Notes under the pieces: generated by a model
Databases searched by the model: none
Seen by the model: only the letters and a program-made list of their open reading frames with translations
What the model was told of the DNA's origin: nothing
Translations under genes and position numbers: made by a program
From: Pararhizobium sp.
Lineage (GTDB): Bacteria > Pseudomonadota > Alphaproteobacteria > Rhizobiales > Rhizobiaceae
Direction: 5' to 3'
Assembly: GCA_030655075.1 (NCBI GenBank)
Contig: JAURWE010000024.1
Location: 372,001-436,000, forward strand
DNA: 64,000 nucleotides
Shown here: one piece after another, positions 16,762-25,478 of the stretch
Layout: each line of letters opens with the position of its first letter
Position numbering within the stretch: position 1 is the stretch's first letter

Positions 16762-18195
16762 TCAAGCCAGCGTGTAGGCGGTCTTCACCACCGTGTAGAA
16801 TTCGGCAGCATACTTGCCCTGCTCGCGCGGGCCGAAGCTCGATCCCTTGCGCCCGCCGAAGGGCACGTGGAAGTCGACGCCCGCCGTCGGCAGGTTGACC
16901 ATGACCATGCCCGCTTCGGCATTGCGCTTGAAATGCGTCGCATGTTTCAGGCTGGTGGTGGCGATGCCGGACGACAGGCCGAACGGCGTGTCGTTGGCGG
17001 TGGCCAGCGCTTCCTCATAATCCTTCACCCGGATGACCGAGGCGACCGGCCCGAAGATTTCTTCGCGCGAGATGCGCATCTGGTTGGTGGCTTCGGTAAA
17101 CAGCGTCGGCTGCAGGTAGAAGCCGGGATTGTCGCGGGTCAGAAGTTCGCCGCCAAAGGCGAGCTTGGCGCCTTCCGACTTGCCGATCTCGATATAGTCG
17201 GTGTCCTGGCTGAGCTGGCCCTGGTCGACCACCGGGCCGATATGGGTGCCGGCCTTCAGGGCGTCGTCGACGACGACACCCTTCAGACGCTCGCCGACGG
17301 CAGCGACGAACCTGTCGTGGATGCCTTCGGTCACGATGATGCGGGAAGACGCCGTGCAGCGCTGGCCGGTCGAGAAGAAGGCCGAATTGACGGCGGCCTC
17401 GACGGCAACGGTCAGGTCCGCATCGTCAAGCACGACGAACGGGTTCTTGCCACCCATTTCCAGCTGGAACTTACGGCCGTGTTCGACCGAGGCGACGGCG
17501 ACGCGCTTGCCGGTGCCGGTCGAGCCGGTGAAGGTGATGGCGTGGATGTCCTTGCTGTCGAGCATCACCTGGCCGACGACCGAGCCCTTGCCCATGACGA
17601 GGTTCAACACGCCCTTCGGCAGGCCGGCGCGGTGGAGAATGTCGACGATCGCCCAGGAGCAGCCCGGCACCAGTTCGGCCGGTTTGAAAACGACGGTGTT
17701 GCCGTAGCAGAGCGCCGGCGCGATCTTCCAGGCCGGAATGGCGATAGGGAAGTTCCACGGCGTGATGATGCCGACGACGCCGATCGGCTCGCGGGTGATC
17801 TCGACGCCGATGTTCGGCCGCACCGACGGCAGCACTTCACCGGCAAGGCGCAGGCATTCACCGGCGAAGAAATCAAAGATCTGGCCGGCGCGGATCGTCT
17901 CGCCGATGCCTTCGGCCAGCGTCTTTCCCTCTTCACGCGACAGCAGGCGGCCAAGCTCGTCCTTGCGCGCCATGATCTCGTCGGCGGTCTTCTTCAGGAT
18001 GGCGTGGCGCTCGAGAATGCCCGAGCGCGACCATGCCGGGAATGCAGCCTTGGCTGCGGCAATCGCGTTGGTGGCATCTTCGGCCGAGGCGCGGGCATAG
18101 TGGCCGACGACATCATTGGTGTTGGACGGGTTGATGTTGGCGACGCCGTCCGAACCGGTCCATTCGCCGGCAATCAGGTTCTGGTGCAAAGTCAT
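16762..18195 (-). CDS. Alpha-ketoglutaric semialdehyde dehydrogenase (2,5-dioxovalerate dehydrogenase)
   Basis: 477 residues of the aldehyde dehydrogenase superfamily. PWNFPIAIPAWKIAPAL (about 146-162), the catalytic Glu in FQLEMGGKNP (about 246) and the catalytic Cys in FSTGQRCTASSR (about 280) are present. Its place between arabinonate dehydratase and GguC indicates the last step of non-phosphorylating L-arabinose oxidation, where 2,5-dioxopentanoate becomes 2-oxoglutarate. The C-terminal NLPTAGVDFHVPFGGRKGSS resembles characterised KGSADHs. The start MTLHQNLIAG has an AAGGAGGG Shine-Dalgarno just upstream. A succinate-semialdehyde dehydrogenase function is less likely from context. Confidence 0.87.
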   Translation of the reverse strand: MTLHQNLIAGEWTGSDGVANINPSNTNDVVGHYARASAEDATNAIAAAKAAFPAWSRSGILERHAILKKTADEIMARKDELGRLLSREEGKTLAEGIGETIRAGQIFDFFAGECLRLAGEVLPSVRPNIGVEITREPIGVVGIITPWNFPIAIPAWKIAPALCYGNTVVFKPAELVPGCSWAIVDILHRAGLPKGVLNLVMGKGSVVGQVMLDSKDIHAITFTGSTGTGKRVAVASVEHGRKFQLEMGGKNPFVVLDDADLTVAVEAAVNSAFFSTGQRCTASSRIIVTEGIHDRFVAAVGERLKGVVVDDALKAGTHIGPVVDQGQLSQDTDYIEIGKSEGAKLAFGGELLTRDNPGFYLQPTLFTEATNQMRISREEIFGPVASVIRVKDYEEALATANDTPFGLSSGIATTSLKHATHFKRNAEAGMVMVNLPTAGVDFHVPFGGRKGSSFGPREQGKYAAEFYTVVKTAYTLA

Positions 18196-18264
18196 GGGCA
18201 GGAGCCCTCCTTGGTTTTGTCTGGCGCACGGCTGGGAAAACCGGCGTCCGGAAATGACAGCCGC

Positions 18265-19257
18265 TCAGAGCTGGCCGACAATGATCTCTTCTTCTGGTGC
18301 CACTGCCAGCGGATTGCGCAGCGGCAGGCCGAAATCCGCAGCCTCGATCTCGAACACGTCGCCGGCCTGCGTCTTGATGCTGTCGCCGAAGGAAAGCGTC
18401 GCCGTGCCGAACATGTGGATGTGAACGTCGCCCGGCTGGCGGAACAGGCCGTATTTGAAGTGGTGATATTCGAGGTTGGCGAAGGTGTGCGACATGTTCG
18501 TCTCGCCCGACAGGAACGGCTTTTCCCACAGGACCTTGCCGTCGCGCAGGATACGCGACGTGCCGCGCACGTCGTCCGGTGCCGCACCGACGCGGATTTC
18601 CGGCCCAAAACTCGCTGGCCGCAGCTTCGAATGCGCCAGATAGAGATAGTTGATCCGCTCGGTGACGTGATCGGAAAATTCGTTCGACACCGCAAAGCCG
18701 ATGCGGAAGGCGACGCCGTTGTCGGCGATGATGTAGATGCCGGCCATTTCAGGTTCTTCGCCGCCGTCGAGCGCAAAGGACGGCGAGGTCAGCGGCTGGC
18801 CGGCGGCCACGGCCACCGTGCCGTTGCCCTTGTAAAACCATTCCGGCTGCACGCCGGTTTCGCCGGCCTTCGGCTTTCCGCCTTCGAGGCCCATCTTGAA
18901 CATCTTCATCGTATCGGTCGCGCCTTCCTCGACCTTCGACACGGCAGCATGCATGGCATCGCGCGTCGAGGCAGAGCCGAGATGTGTCAGCCCCGTGCCG
19001 GTCAGGTGCATATGGGCCGGATCCGGATGCGTGATCGGTGGCAGGAAGCGGCCTTCGGCATAGACCTGTTCAAGATCCACTGCCTCACCCAGGCCCTTTG
19101 CCTCGATCACCGTCGCCAGGCTGCGGCCGGAATTGGCGGCTTCCAGCGCCAGCGCATGCACGCTGGTGACGCCCTTGACGATATGGCCGGTCTCTCCCGC
19201 TTCACGCACGACAACGGCAGGAGCGCCAGCGGCGGTCTTGATCTGCGAAATGAGCAA
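18265..19257 (-). CDS. gguC: GguC / AraD1 family L-2-keto-3-deoxyarabonate dehydratase
   Basis: 330 residues from a TTG at 19257, with AAGGA eight bases upstream; the longer ORF to 19407 has no ribosome site and an atypical N-terminus. HPDPAHMHLTGTGLTHLGSA and FGPEIRVG are characteristic of the GguC/AraD1 branch of the fumarylacetoacetate hydrolase superfamily. Known AraD1 enzymes dehydrate L-2-keto-3-deoxyarabonate to the 2,5-dioxopentanoate used by the next gene product. It follows gguB after 184 bases that hold an 8-bp hairpin (19367-19386), and it precedes the semialdehyde dehydrogenase gene by 69 bases. Confidence 0.87.
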   Translation of the reverse strand: MLISQIKTAAGAPAVVVREAGETGHIVKGVTSVHALALEAANSGRSLATVIEAKGLGEAVDLEQVYAEGRFLPPITHPDPAHMHLTGTGLTHLGSASTRDAMHAAVSKVEEGATDTMKMFKMGLEGGKPKAGETGVQPEWFYKGNGTVAVAAGQPLTSPSFALDGGEEPEMAGIYIIADNGVAFRIGFAVSNEFSDHVTERINYLYLAHSKLRPASFGPEIRVGAAPDDVRGTSRILRDGKVLWEKPFLSGETNMSHTFANLEYHHFKYGLFRQPGDVHIHMFGTATLSFGDSIKTQAGDVFEIEAADFGLPLRNPLAVAPEEEIIVGQL

Positions 19258-19366
19258 CGTCTTGTCCTTCCGTTTGCCGGGCAATCCTGGTCCCGGCTCT
19301 TGTAAAATTTTGGCGCACGAAAATGGCAGGCGCTTAAAAAGAGGATTTGAAACAAAGCGGGGGAGA

Positions 19367-19386
19367 AGGGCAGCAAGCGCTGCCCT
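19367..19386 (-). promoter_or_regulatory. Intercistronic hairpin between gguB and gguC
   Basis: AGGGCAGC (19367-19374) and GCTGCCCT (19379-19386) form a perfect 8-bp stem with a four-base loop. There is no T run, so it more likely affects mRNA processing or stability than full termination. Confidence 0.4.
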
Positions 19387-19441
19387 CCAAATCCCTGGCC
19401 GGTTCAATATGCCCGTTATCCGGCACCGGCCGAAAACCGTA

Positions 19442-20647
19442 TCAGCCCTTGTTCTTGTTGTAGACGTCGAAGAACACGGCGGCGAGCAGCACCAGACCCT
19501 TGACGAGCTGCTGATAGTCGATGCCGAGACCCATGATCGACATGCCGTTGTTCATGACACCCATGATCAGAGCGCCGATGACCGCGCCGGTGATCTTGCC
19601 GACGCCGCCGGACGCCGAGGCGCCGCCGATGAAGCAGGCCGCGATGACGTCGAGCTCGAAGCCGACACCCGCCTTCGGCGTTGCCGAATTGAGGCGCGCC
19701 GCGATGATCATGCCGGCCAGAGCCGCCAACACGCCCATGTTGATGAACGTGTAGAAGGTCAGCCGTTCGGTGTTGATACCCGAAAGCTTGGCTGCCTTCT
19801 CGTTGCCGCCCATCGCATAGATGCGCCGGCCAACTGTCGACCGCGTCGTGATGAACGTGTAGACGGCAATCAAGAGGCCCATGACGACGAGAACGTTCGG
19901 GAAGCCCTTGTAGGTTGCCAGCTGGTAGCCGAGAAAAATCGCGACGATGGCGATGATGCCCATCTGGCCGGCGAAGAAGGCGAAAGGCTCGTTTTCGGTG
20001 CCGTGCTTGGCATTCTCCCGGCGGTCGCGCAGGCCGTAATAGACGGCGAGTGCCACCAGAGCAATGACGACGACGAGGGCCGCGAAGTTGGTGATCGTGC
20101 CCGGCACCGGATTGAGGAAATAGAGGAAATCGGGAACGAAACCGGTCGACAGCGACTGGAAGTCCTTCGGAAATGGCCCGATCGGCCGGTTCTGCAGGAT
20201 GAGATAGGTCAGGCCGCGGAACACCAGCATGCCCGCCAGCGTCACGATGAAGGCGGGAATTTTCTGATAGGCTACCCAGTAGCCCTGCGCCGCCCCGACG
20301 AGACCGCCGAGAATGAGGCAGAGAGGCACGACGATCGAGTAGTGAATGCCCCATTTCACCAGCATGATCGCCGACAGGCCGCCGGTGAAGGCGACGATGG
20401 AGCCGACCGACAGATCGATATGGCCGGCAACGATGATCAGAAGCATGCCCAGCGCCATGATGACGATGAACGAGTTCTGCAGGATCAGGTTGGTGATGTT
20501 GACCGGACGGAACAGCACGCCGTTGGTGACGACCTGAAAGAACACCATGATGACGACGAGAGCGACCAGAAGGCCGTATTCGCGGATATTGTTCCGCAGG
20601 TAGGCACCGACGGATGTCTTGTTCTGAGCAGTGGTTTCTGCAGCCAT
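19442..20647 (-). CDS. gguB: Multiple-sugar ABC transporter permease GguB (MmsB)
   Basis: 401 residues with about ten membrane segments. The CUT2 permease signature AGHIDLSVGSIVAFTGG (about 74-90) and the late GGASASGGVGKITGAVIGALI (about 340-360) are present. With GguA and ChvE it imports galactose, arabinose, xylose and related aldoses in Agrobacterium. Its ATG overlaps the gguA stop codon (TAATG, 20645-20649), so translation is coupled. The length fits MmsB/GguB. Confidence 0.93.
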   Translation of the reverse strand: MAAETTAQNKTSVGAYLRNNIREYGLLVALVVIMVFFQVVTNGVLFRPVNITNLILQNSFIVIMALGMLLIIVAGHIDLSVGSIVAFTGGLSAIMLVKWGIHYSIVVPLCLILGGLVGAAQGYWVAYQKIPAFIVTLAGMLVFRGLTYLILQNRPIGPFPKDFQSLSTGFVPDFLYFLNPVPGTITNFAALVVVIALVALAVYYGLRDRRENAKHGTENEPFAFFAGQMGIIAIVAIFLGYQLATYKGFPNVLVVMGLLIAVYTFITTRSTVGRRIYAMGGNEKAAKLSGINTERLTFYTFINMGVLAALAGMIIAARLNSATPKAGVGFELDVIAACFIGGASASGGVGKITGAVIGALIMGVMNNGMSIMGLGIDYQQLVKGLVLLAAVFFDVYNKNKG

Positions 20648-22182
20648 TAGTGTTTCTCCCCGGAGCGCATGATAGCGCGCATAATAGATTCCTGGCTTGC
20701 TTCCTCTTTGGAAAGCTCGGCAACGATGCGGCCTTCGTTCATCACATAGATGCGGTCGCAGGTTCCCAGAAGCTCGGGCATTTCCGATGAAATCATCAGA
20801 ATGCCTTTGCCCTCTGCGGCAAGCTGGTTGATGATGGTGTAGATTTCGTACTTTGCCCCGACATCGATGCCGCGTGTCGGCTCATCGAGGATCAGCACTT
20901 CCGGATCGGTGAAGAGCCACTTCGACAAAACGACCTTCTGCTGGTTGCCGCCCGACAGGTTGACGGCCTCCTGGTAGATCGAGTGCGAACGGATGCGCAG
21001 CTTGGTGCGATAGCCGGTTGCAACGTCCCGTTCCTGGTGCTCGTTGATCACGCCGGCACTGGCAACGCCGTCGAGATTGGCCAGCGTCGTGTTGTGCATG
21101 ATGTTGTTGTTGAGCACGAGACCGAGATGTTTGCGGTCTTCCGTGACATAGGCAAGTCCGGCGTCGATGGCACGCGGAATGGTGCCGACATCCACCTGCT
21201 TGCCGTGCATGAACACCTCGCCGGTGATCTTGTGGCCCCAGGATTTGCCGAAAATGCTCATGGCCGTTTCGGTGCGCCCGGCGCCCATCAGCCCGGCGAT
21301 GCCGACCACTTCGCCGGCGCGAACCGTGAAGTTGATGTTGTGCAGGAATTGCCGGTCGCGGTGGTGCTGGTGGAAGACGTTCCAGTTCTTCACGTCCAGC
21401 AGCGTCTGGCCGATCTTCGGCTCGCGCGCCGGATAGCGGTCTTCCATGTCGCGGCCGACCATGCCCTTGATGATCCGGTCTTCGCTGATGTCTTCGTTGT
21501 GACAGTCGAGCGTTTCCACCGTGCCGCCATCGCGGATGATGGTGATCTTGTCGGCGACTTTCTTGATCTCGTTCAGCTTGTGCGAAATGATGATCGAGGT
21601 CATCCCCTGCTTGCGGAATTCCATCAGCAGCTTCAGGAGCGCATCCGAATCCGTTTCGTTCAAGGAGGCCGTGGGCTCGTCGAGAATAAGCAGCCGCACC
21701 TTCTTCGACAGCGCCTTGGCGATCTCCACAAGCTGCTGCTTGCCGATGCCGATGTCGGTGATCCGGGCGGTCGGCGGCTCGCGCAGTCCCACCTTCTTCA
21801 GAAGCTCCTGTGTGCGGGCAAAGGTCTTCTTCCAGTCGATGATGCCGTTGGTGGCCGTCTCGTTGCCAAGGAAGATGTTTTCCGCGATCGACAGGAGCGG
21901 CACGAGGGCCAGTTCCTGGTGAATGATGATGATGCCGAGATGTTCGCTGTCGGAAATCGTCGAGAAGCTTCGAACCTGGCCGTCGTAGTGAATTTCGCCG
22001 TCATAGGAGCCTGCGGGATAAACACCGCTGAGAACTTTCATCAAGGTGGATTTTCCGGCGCCGTTTTCGCCGACCAGCGCGTGGATTTCGCCTTCCATGA
22101 CCTTGAGATTGACGTCATCCAGGGCTTTTACACCCGGAAATGTCTTGGTGATGCTGCGCATTTCGAGAATGACATTGCCCAT
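20647..22182 (-). CDS. gguA: Multiple-sugar ABC transporter ATPase GguA (MmsA)
   Basis: 511 residues from the ATG at 22182; a TTG six bases earlier is possible. Two ATPase domains are visible, as in CUT2 importers: Walker A VGENGAGKST near residue 37, Walker B LLILDEPTASL, and in the second domain the signature NLSGGNQQKVVLSKWL with VLILDEPTRGIDVG. The first-domain signature is degenerate (ITDIGIGKQQLVEIAKAL), which is normal for this family. It powers sugar uptake with ChvE and GguB. The gene lies 122 bases after chvE, with a strong hairpin between them. Confidence 0.93.
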   Translation of the reverse strand: MGNVILEMRSITKTFPGVKALDDVNLKVMEGEIHALVGENGAGKSTLMKVLSGVYPAGSYDGEIHYDGQVRSFSTISDSEHLGIIIIHQELALVPLLSIAENIFLGNETATNGIIDWKKTFARTQELLKKVGLREPPTARITDIGIGKQQLVEIAKALSKKVRLLILDEPTASLNETDSDALLKLLMEFRKQGMTSIIISHKLNEIKKVADKITIIRDGGTVETLDCHNEDISEDRIIKGMVGRDMEDRYPAREPKIGQTLLDVKNWNVFHQHHRDRQFLHNINFTVRAGEVVGIAGLMGAGRTETAMSIFGKSWGHKITGEVFMHGKQVDVGTIPRAIDAGLAYVTEDRKHLGLVLNNNIMHNTTLANLDGVASAGVINEHQERDVATGYRTKLRIRSHSIYQEAVNLSGGNQQKVVLSKWLFTDPEVLILDEPTRGIDVGAKYEIYTIINQLAAEGKGILMISSEMPELLGTCDRIYVMNEGRIVAELSKEEASQESIMRAIMRSGEKH

Positions 22183-22260
22183 GTTCAAGAATTCCAGCGT
22201 CAGTTGTCGGAAAGATGAGGCCGGGCCGGACCGCAGTCTACGTCCCTCATCCGGTTGGAA

Positions 22261-22285
22261 AGGCCCGCGACACAGTCGCGGGCCT
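22261..22285 (-). promoter_or_regulatory. Strong intercistronic hairpin between chvE and gguA
   Basis: AGGCCCGCGAC (22261-22271) and GTCGCGGGCCT (22275-22285) form a perfect 11-bp stem with a three-base loop and no following T run. It lies just after the chvE stop. Such hairpins typically protect the binding-protein mRNA 3' end and lower expression of the membrane components. Confidence 0.7.
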
Positions 22286-22304
22286 CCAGATAAATCAGAC
22301 CGGA

Positions 22305-23372
22305 TTAGTTGTCGATCTGCTCGGCAGTGTAGTAACCGGCGCCGACGAGAACGTCCTTGATGTTGGACTTGTCAACGGCAACTGGCTTCAGCAGGTAGGA
22401 CGGAATGACCTTGACACCGTTGTCGTATGTCTTGGTGTCGTTGATTTCCGGCTCCTTGCCGCCGACGATGGCGTCAACCATCTGAACGGTAACCTTTGCC
22501 AGTTCGCGCGTGTCCTTGAAGATCGAGGAATACTGTTCGCCAGCCAGGATCGACTTGACCGAAGGCAGCTCAGCGTCCTGACCGGTGACGATCGGCATCG
22601 GCATGTCGCCGGAACCATAGCCAACGCCCTTCAGAGCGGAGAGGATGCCGATGGAGAGACCATCGTAAGGCGACAGAACGCCGTCAACCTTGGCGTCGGT
22701 GTAGGTCGAGGACAGGAGGTTTTCCATGCGGGCCTGTGCAACAGCACCGTCCCAACGCAGCGTACCGACCTGTTCCATGCCCATCTGGCCGGACTTCACG
22801 ACGATTTTCTTGGCGTCGATCAGCGGCTGAAGAACCGACATTGCGCCATCGTAGAAGAAGAAGGCGTTGTTGTCGTCCGGCGAACCGCCGAACAATTCGA
22901 CGTTCTTCGGCTCGGTTGCGCCGTCAAGCTTCAGGCCCTGAACGAGCGATGTTGCCTGCAGGACGCCGACCTGGAAGTTGTCGAAGGTTGCGTAGTAGCT
23001 GACATTGCCCGAATCGCGGATCAGGCGGTCATAGGCGATAACCTTGACACCGGCGTCAGCGGCCTTCTGCAGGATGTCGGACAGCGTCGTGCCGTCGATG
23101 GCGCCGATGATGAGAACCTTCGCACCCTTGGTGACCATGTTTTCGATCTGGGCAAGCTGGTTCGGAATGTCGTCGTCAGCGAACTGCAGGTCTGGCGTAT
23201 AGCCGGATTCCTTGAACAGCTTTTCCATGGTCTCGCCGTCCGAGATCCAGCGCGTAGAGGTCTTTGTCGGCATCGAAATGCCAACGACACCCTTGTCCTG
23301 GGCTACAGCAGGCGCAACGAATGCAGCCACGCTGATCGCTGCGGCGGCAAGAAGCGAAGTAATGAGTTTCAT
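22305..23372 (-). CDS. chvE: Periplasmic multiple-sugar-binding protein ChvE
   Basis: 355 residues, matching the length of Agrobacterium ChvE. A signal peptide (MKLITSLLAAAAISVAAFVAPAVAQ) is cleaved near residue 25. The mature protein has the type I periplasmic fold with ISMPTKTSTRWISDGETM, YDRLIRDS and VTGQDAELPSVKSI, which line the sugar site in the family. It binds galactose, glucose, arabinose and related sugars for the GguAB transporter; in Agrobacterium it also signals to VirA. No vir genes are in this window, so only transport can be inferred here. GGGAGA precedes the ATG. Confidence 0.93.
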   Translation of the reverse strand: MKLITSLLAAAAISVAAFVAPAVAQDKGVVGISMPTKTSTRWISDGETMEKLFKESGYTPDLQFADDDIPNQLAQIENMVTKGAKVLIIGAIDGTTLSDILQKAADAGVKVIAYDRLIRDSGNVSYYATFDNFQVGVLQATSLVQGLKLDGATEPKNVELFGGSPDDNNAFFFYDGAMSVLQPLIDAKKIVVKSGQMGMEQVGTLRWDGAVAQARMENLLSSTYTDAKVDGVLSPYDGLSIGILSALKGVGYGSGDMPMPIVTGQDAELPSVKSILAGEQYSSIFKDTRELAKVTVQMVDAIVGGKEPEINDTKTYDNGVKVIPSYLLKPVAVDKSNIKDVLVGAGYYTAEQIDN

Positions 23373-23675
23373 GCGATCTCTCCCAAAGTGTTAGTCGAAG
23401 GTAGGCGCTTAGGCCTTATCCCAGGATATGTGCAGCGCTCCGCGTGACCGGGGAGGTCATCCCCGGTAGAAGTATATAAGGTGAAAGTGAGCCCTCCCAG
23501 GCCTTATGCGCCTCGTGCACGCTGGTGCACACGCGCTAAACTGGAATCAATTGACATAACTGTCAAATACAATATCAGTCAATAATCATACCAAAAAAGA
23601 TATAACAACCATTAACAGTGTGATTATTACGAAAGTGTGCTGAAATTTTCGGCACAACCGGAGCGGCAGGCAACA
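23373..23675. promoter_or_regulatory. chvE-gbpR divergent control region
   Basis: About 300 bases, strongly AT-rich on the gbpR side. It holds the perfect palindrome TTGACATAACTGTCAA (23551-23566), whose arms look like -35 elements on both strands, and a direct pair of GTGCAC (23515-23520 and 23525-23530). LysR regulators normally bind such divergent regions, so these are candidate GbpR sites; neither is proven. Confidence 0.5.
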
Positions 23676-24668
23676 ATGGAAGACACGAAATCAACCCTTG
23701 ATGACCTAACGGCAGACCCCCAGCCGACAATGCTGCCGTCCGGCCTGAAGCTCAATCACCTGCGGCTCATTCTCGCCATCGACGAGCATAAACAGATCAG
23801 CGCCGCCGCCGATGCGCTCAACATGTCGCAACCGGCCGCCTCCCGGATGTTGACAGAGATGGAGGCGATTCTGAAGACTCCGCTGTGCGAACGGATCGCC
23901 CGCGGCGTCGAACTCACGCAATTCGGCCGGGCGCTTGCCCGCCGTGCCCGCACGATCTTTCTCGAACTTCGCGAAGCCACCCGCGAGATCAATGATCTGA
24001 GGACCGGCAGCGGCGGCTCTGTATCGCTGGGGTCGGTAACGGGGCCTGCCCTGCATCTCGCGGTACCGGCCATGCGCCAGGTGTCGACCGCCTATCCCGG
24101 CATCGAGATTAACATCCAGGTGGAAAACAGCAACGTGCTCACCCGCGAACTCCTGGCTGCCCGGCACGATTTCATCATCGGCCGCATCCCCGACGACGTG
24201 AACCCGCGCCTTTTCAATCTTATCGAAATCGGCGCGGAAGACGTCTGCCTGATCGTGCGCGAAGGCCATCCGCTGCTGGAAAAGGGTATTGTCACGGCCA
24301 GCGACCTTCCCGCCTACGACTGGGTTTTCCAGCCGTCCGGCACGCTTCTGCGCCGCGCCGTCGAGGACAGTTTCGTCTCGCTGGGCGTGGCGCTGCCGGC
24401 CACCGTCATCAACACCTCGTCGATCATCCTCACCGTGGCGATCGTCCGCAATTCCAACGCAATCGCCCCCGTCGCCCGCGACGTCGCCGATCTCATCGCC
24501 GGCAGCGGCAGCCAGGCCGGCGACATCCGCGTCGTGCCTATGGGGTTCGACATCAAGATCCGGCCCTACAGCCTCATCACCGCAAAGGGCCGCGCCCTGC
24601 CTCCCAGCGCCAAGCTGCTCTACGACCTGATCTTGAAACAGGCCGGCACCTACGCAAGGTCCGCATAA
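23676..24668 (+). CDS. gbpR: LysR-family regulator of chvE, GbpR
   Basis: 330 residues. The winged-helix domain occupies about residues 20-80 (LNHLRLILAIDEHKQISAAA, NMSQPAASRMLTEME), followed by a LysR substrate-binding domain (GSVTGPALHLAVPAMR onward). It is divergent from chvE, exactly as GbpR is in Agrobacterium, where it activates chvE in response to galactose or arabinose. I prefer the ATG at 23676, with GCAGG nearby, over the GTG at 23637 that would add 13 residues. The sensed ligand is inferred from the neighbour, not from the sequence. Confidence 0.87.
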   Translation: MEDTKSTLDDLTADPQPTMLPSGLKLNHLRLILAIDEHKQISAAADALNMSQPAASRMLTEMEAILKTPLCERIARGVELTQFGRALARRARTIFLELREATREINDLRTGSGGSVSLGSVTGPALHLAVPAMRQVSTAYPGIEINIQVENSNVLTRELLAARHDFIIGRIPDDVNPRLFNLIEIGAEDVCLIVREGHPLLEKGIVTASDLPAYDWVFQPSGTLLRRAVEDSFVSLGVALPATVINTSSIILTVAIVRNSNAIAPVARDVADLIAGSGSQAGDIRVVPMGFDIKIRPYSLITAKGRALPPSAKLLYDLILKQAGTYARSA

Positions 24669-24719
24669 CGCTCGGTCTCTAGCCTCGCATCCGGAAATCA
24701 GCAACCCGCAGGGAAGCCC

Positions 24720-25154
24720 ATGTTTGGCATGTCGATCTTCCAATCCGTGCTCGCACGGCTGGACGGAGAGGAAAAGGCGGAACCGCCTGAAAACGCGGCC
24801 CCGCCCCTGAGCATCAGCGGTCTTCCGGCCGGTTTCGTCGTTGGTACGGCACCAGACGGGACAGGCGCCCCCGCGTCGACCGCCCGCACCTATTCCGGCT
24901 ATTTCGACAATGAGATACCGTCAAAGCCCGTCATCATGCCACCGCATCTCGGCCGCACGGCACCGCAGGAAATCGCCGAGGATCTGGCGATCGGCAGCGC
25001 CAATTCCCTGGCTGATCTCGGTGAGTTGCGCCGCAATTTCGCCCGCGACAATCACCCCGACGGCGTGCACGCCGATTTCCGCGTGCAGGCGACCACCCGC
25101 ATGAAGATTGCCAATATGCTGATCGACGAAGCAGCCCGCCGGTTGGGCGGATAG
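24720..25154 (+). CDS. Hypothetical protein with a J-domain-like C-terminus
   Basis: 144 residues. The first 70 residues are Pro/Ala-rich and probably disordered. The last 50 (ADLGELRRNFARDNHPDGVH, then ADFRVQATTRMKIANMLIDEAARRL) carry an HPD tripeptide between two helices in the layout of the J-domain core, with the following helix ending in the N-x-A-x-x-x-L pattern seen in DnaJ-like proteins. Helix I of a full J-domain is not obvious. No Shine-Dalgarno stands out, but the start follows gbpR by 51 bases. It may be a cochaperone-like protein; it is conserved in rhizobia as far as I recall, and the function is unknown. Confidence 0.65.
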   Translation: MFGMSIFQSVLARLDGEEKAEPPENAAPPLSISGLPAGFVVGTAPDGTGAPASTARTYSGYFDNEIPSKPVIMPPHLGRTAPQEIAEDLAIGSANSLADLGELRRNFARDNHPDGVHADFRVQATTRMKIANMLIDEAARRLGG

Positions 25155-25160
25155 GAAAAG

Positions 25161-25412
25161 CTATTCTGGTGTATCGGGCGTGATGTCGGCCTTGGTCTCG
25201 GCAACGGTTTCGGCCGGAACTTCGGCAGGCGGCTTATAGAAAATCAGCAGCACGCAGGCCGTGTATGCGGCGACGGCCAGGAAGATCATCCCCCAGAACG
25301 GTTGCCGCTGATAGAATTCCATCGCGGTCCAGGCCGTGCAGAAACCAACGATGAGAAGGCGTACCCACAAAGGCCGGTAAAACGGATGATCGGGATCGAT
25401 GAGTTTTATCAT
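25161..25412 (-). CDS. Small conserved inner-membrane protein
   Basis: 83 residues from an ATG at 25412, with GGAGG eight bases upstream; the longer frame to 25472 lacks support. MIKLIDPDHPFYRPLWVRLL is followed by two membrane helices (LLIVGFCTAWTAMEFY and WGMIFLAVAAYTACVLLIF) and a short acidic tail rich in Glu, Thr and Pro. Proteins with this DPDHPFYRPLW opening are common uncharacterised proteins of Rhizobiales. It lies 66 bases after the PanB-like gene on the same strand, perhaps as an independent unit. Its function is unknown. Confidence 0.7.
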   Translation of the reverse strand: MIKLIDPDHPFYRPLWVRLLIVGFCTAWTAMEFYQRQPFWGMIFLAVAAYTACVLLIFYKPPAEVPAETVAETKADITPDTPE

Positions 25413-25478
25413 GAGGTGCACCTCCGCCGGTTGGTCCCGCCCGCATGCGGGCAGGACCCCGACTTGAACCAATCGGGC

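Noticed and set aside
16867..19305. 812-residue plus-strand open frame
   Set aside because: It runs antisense through the semialdehyde dehydrogenase and gguC genes and lacks any family motif or ribosome site; it is a shadow of high-GC codon use.
19258..19407. N-terminal extension of gguC
   Set aside because: The TTG at 19257 has an AAGGA site at good spacing and gives the family length; the extension has neither.
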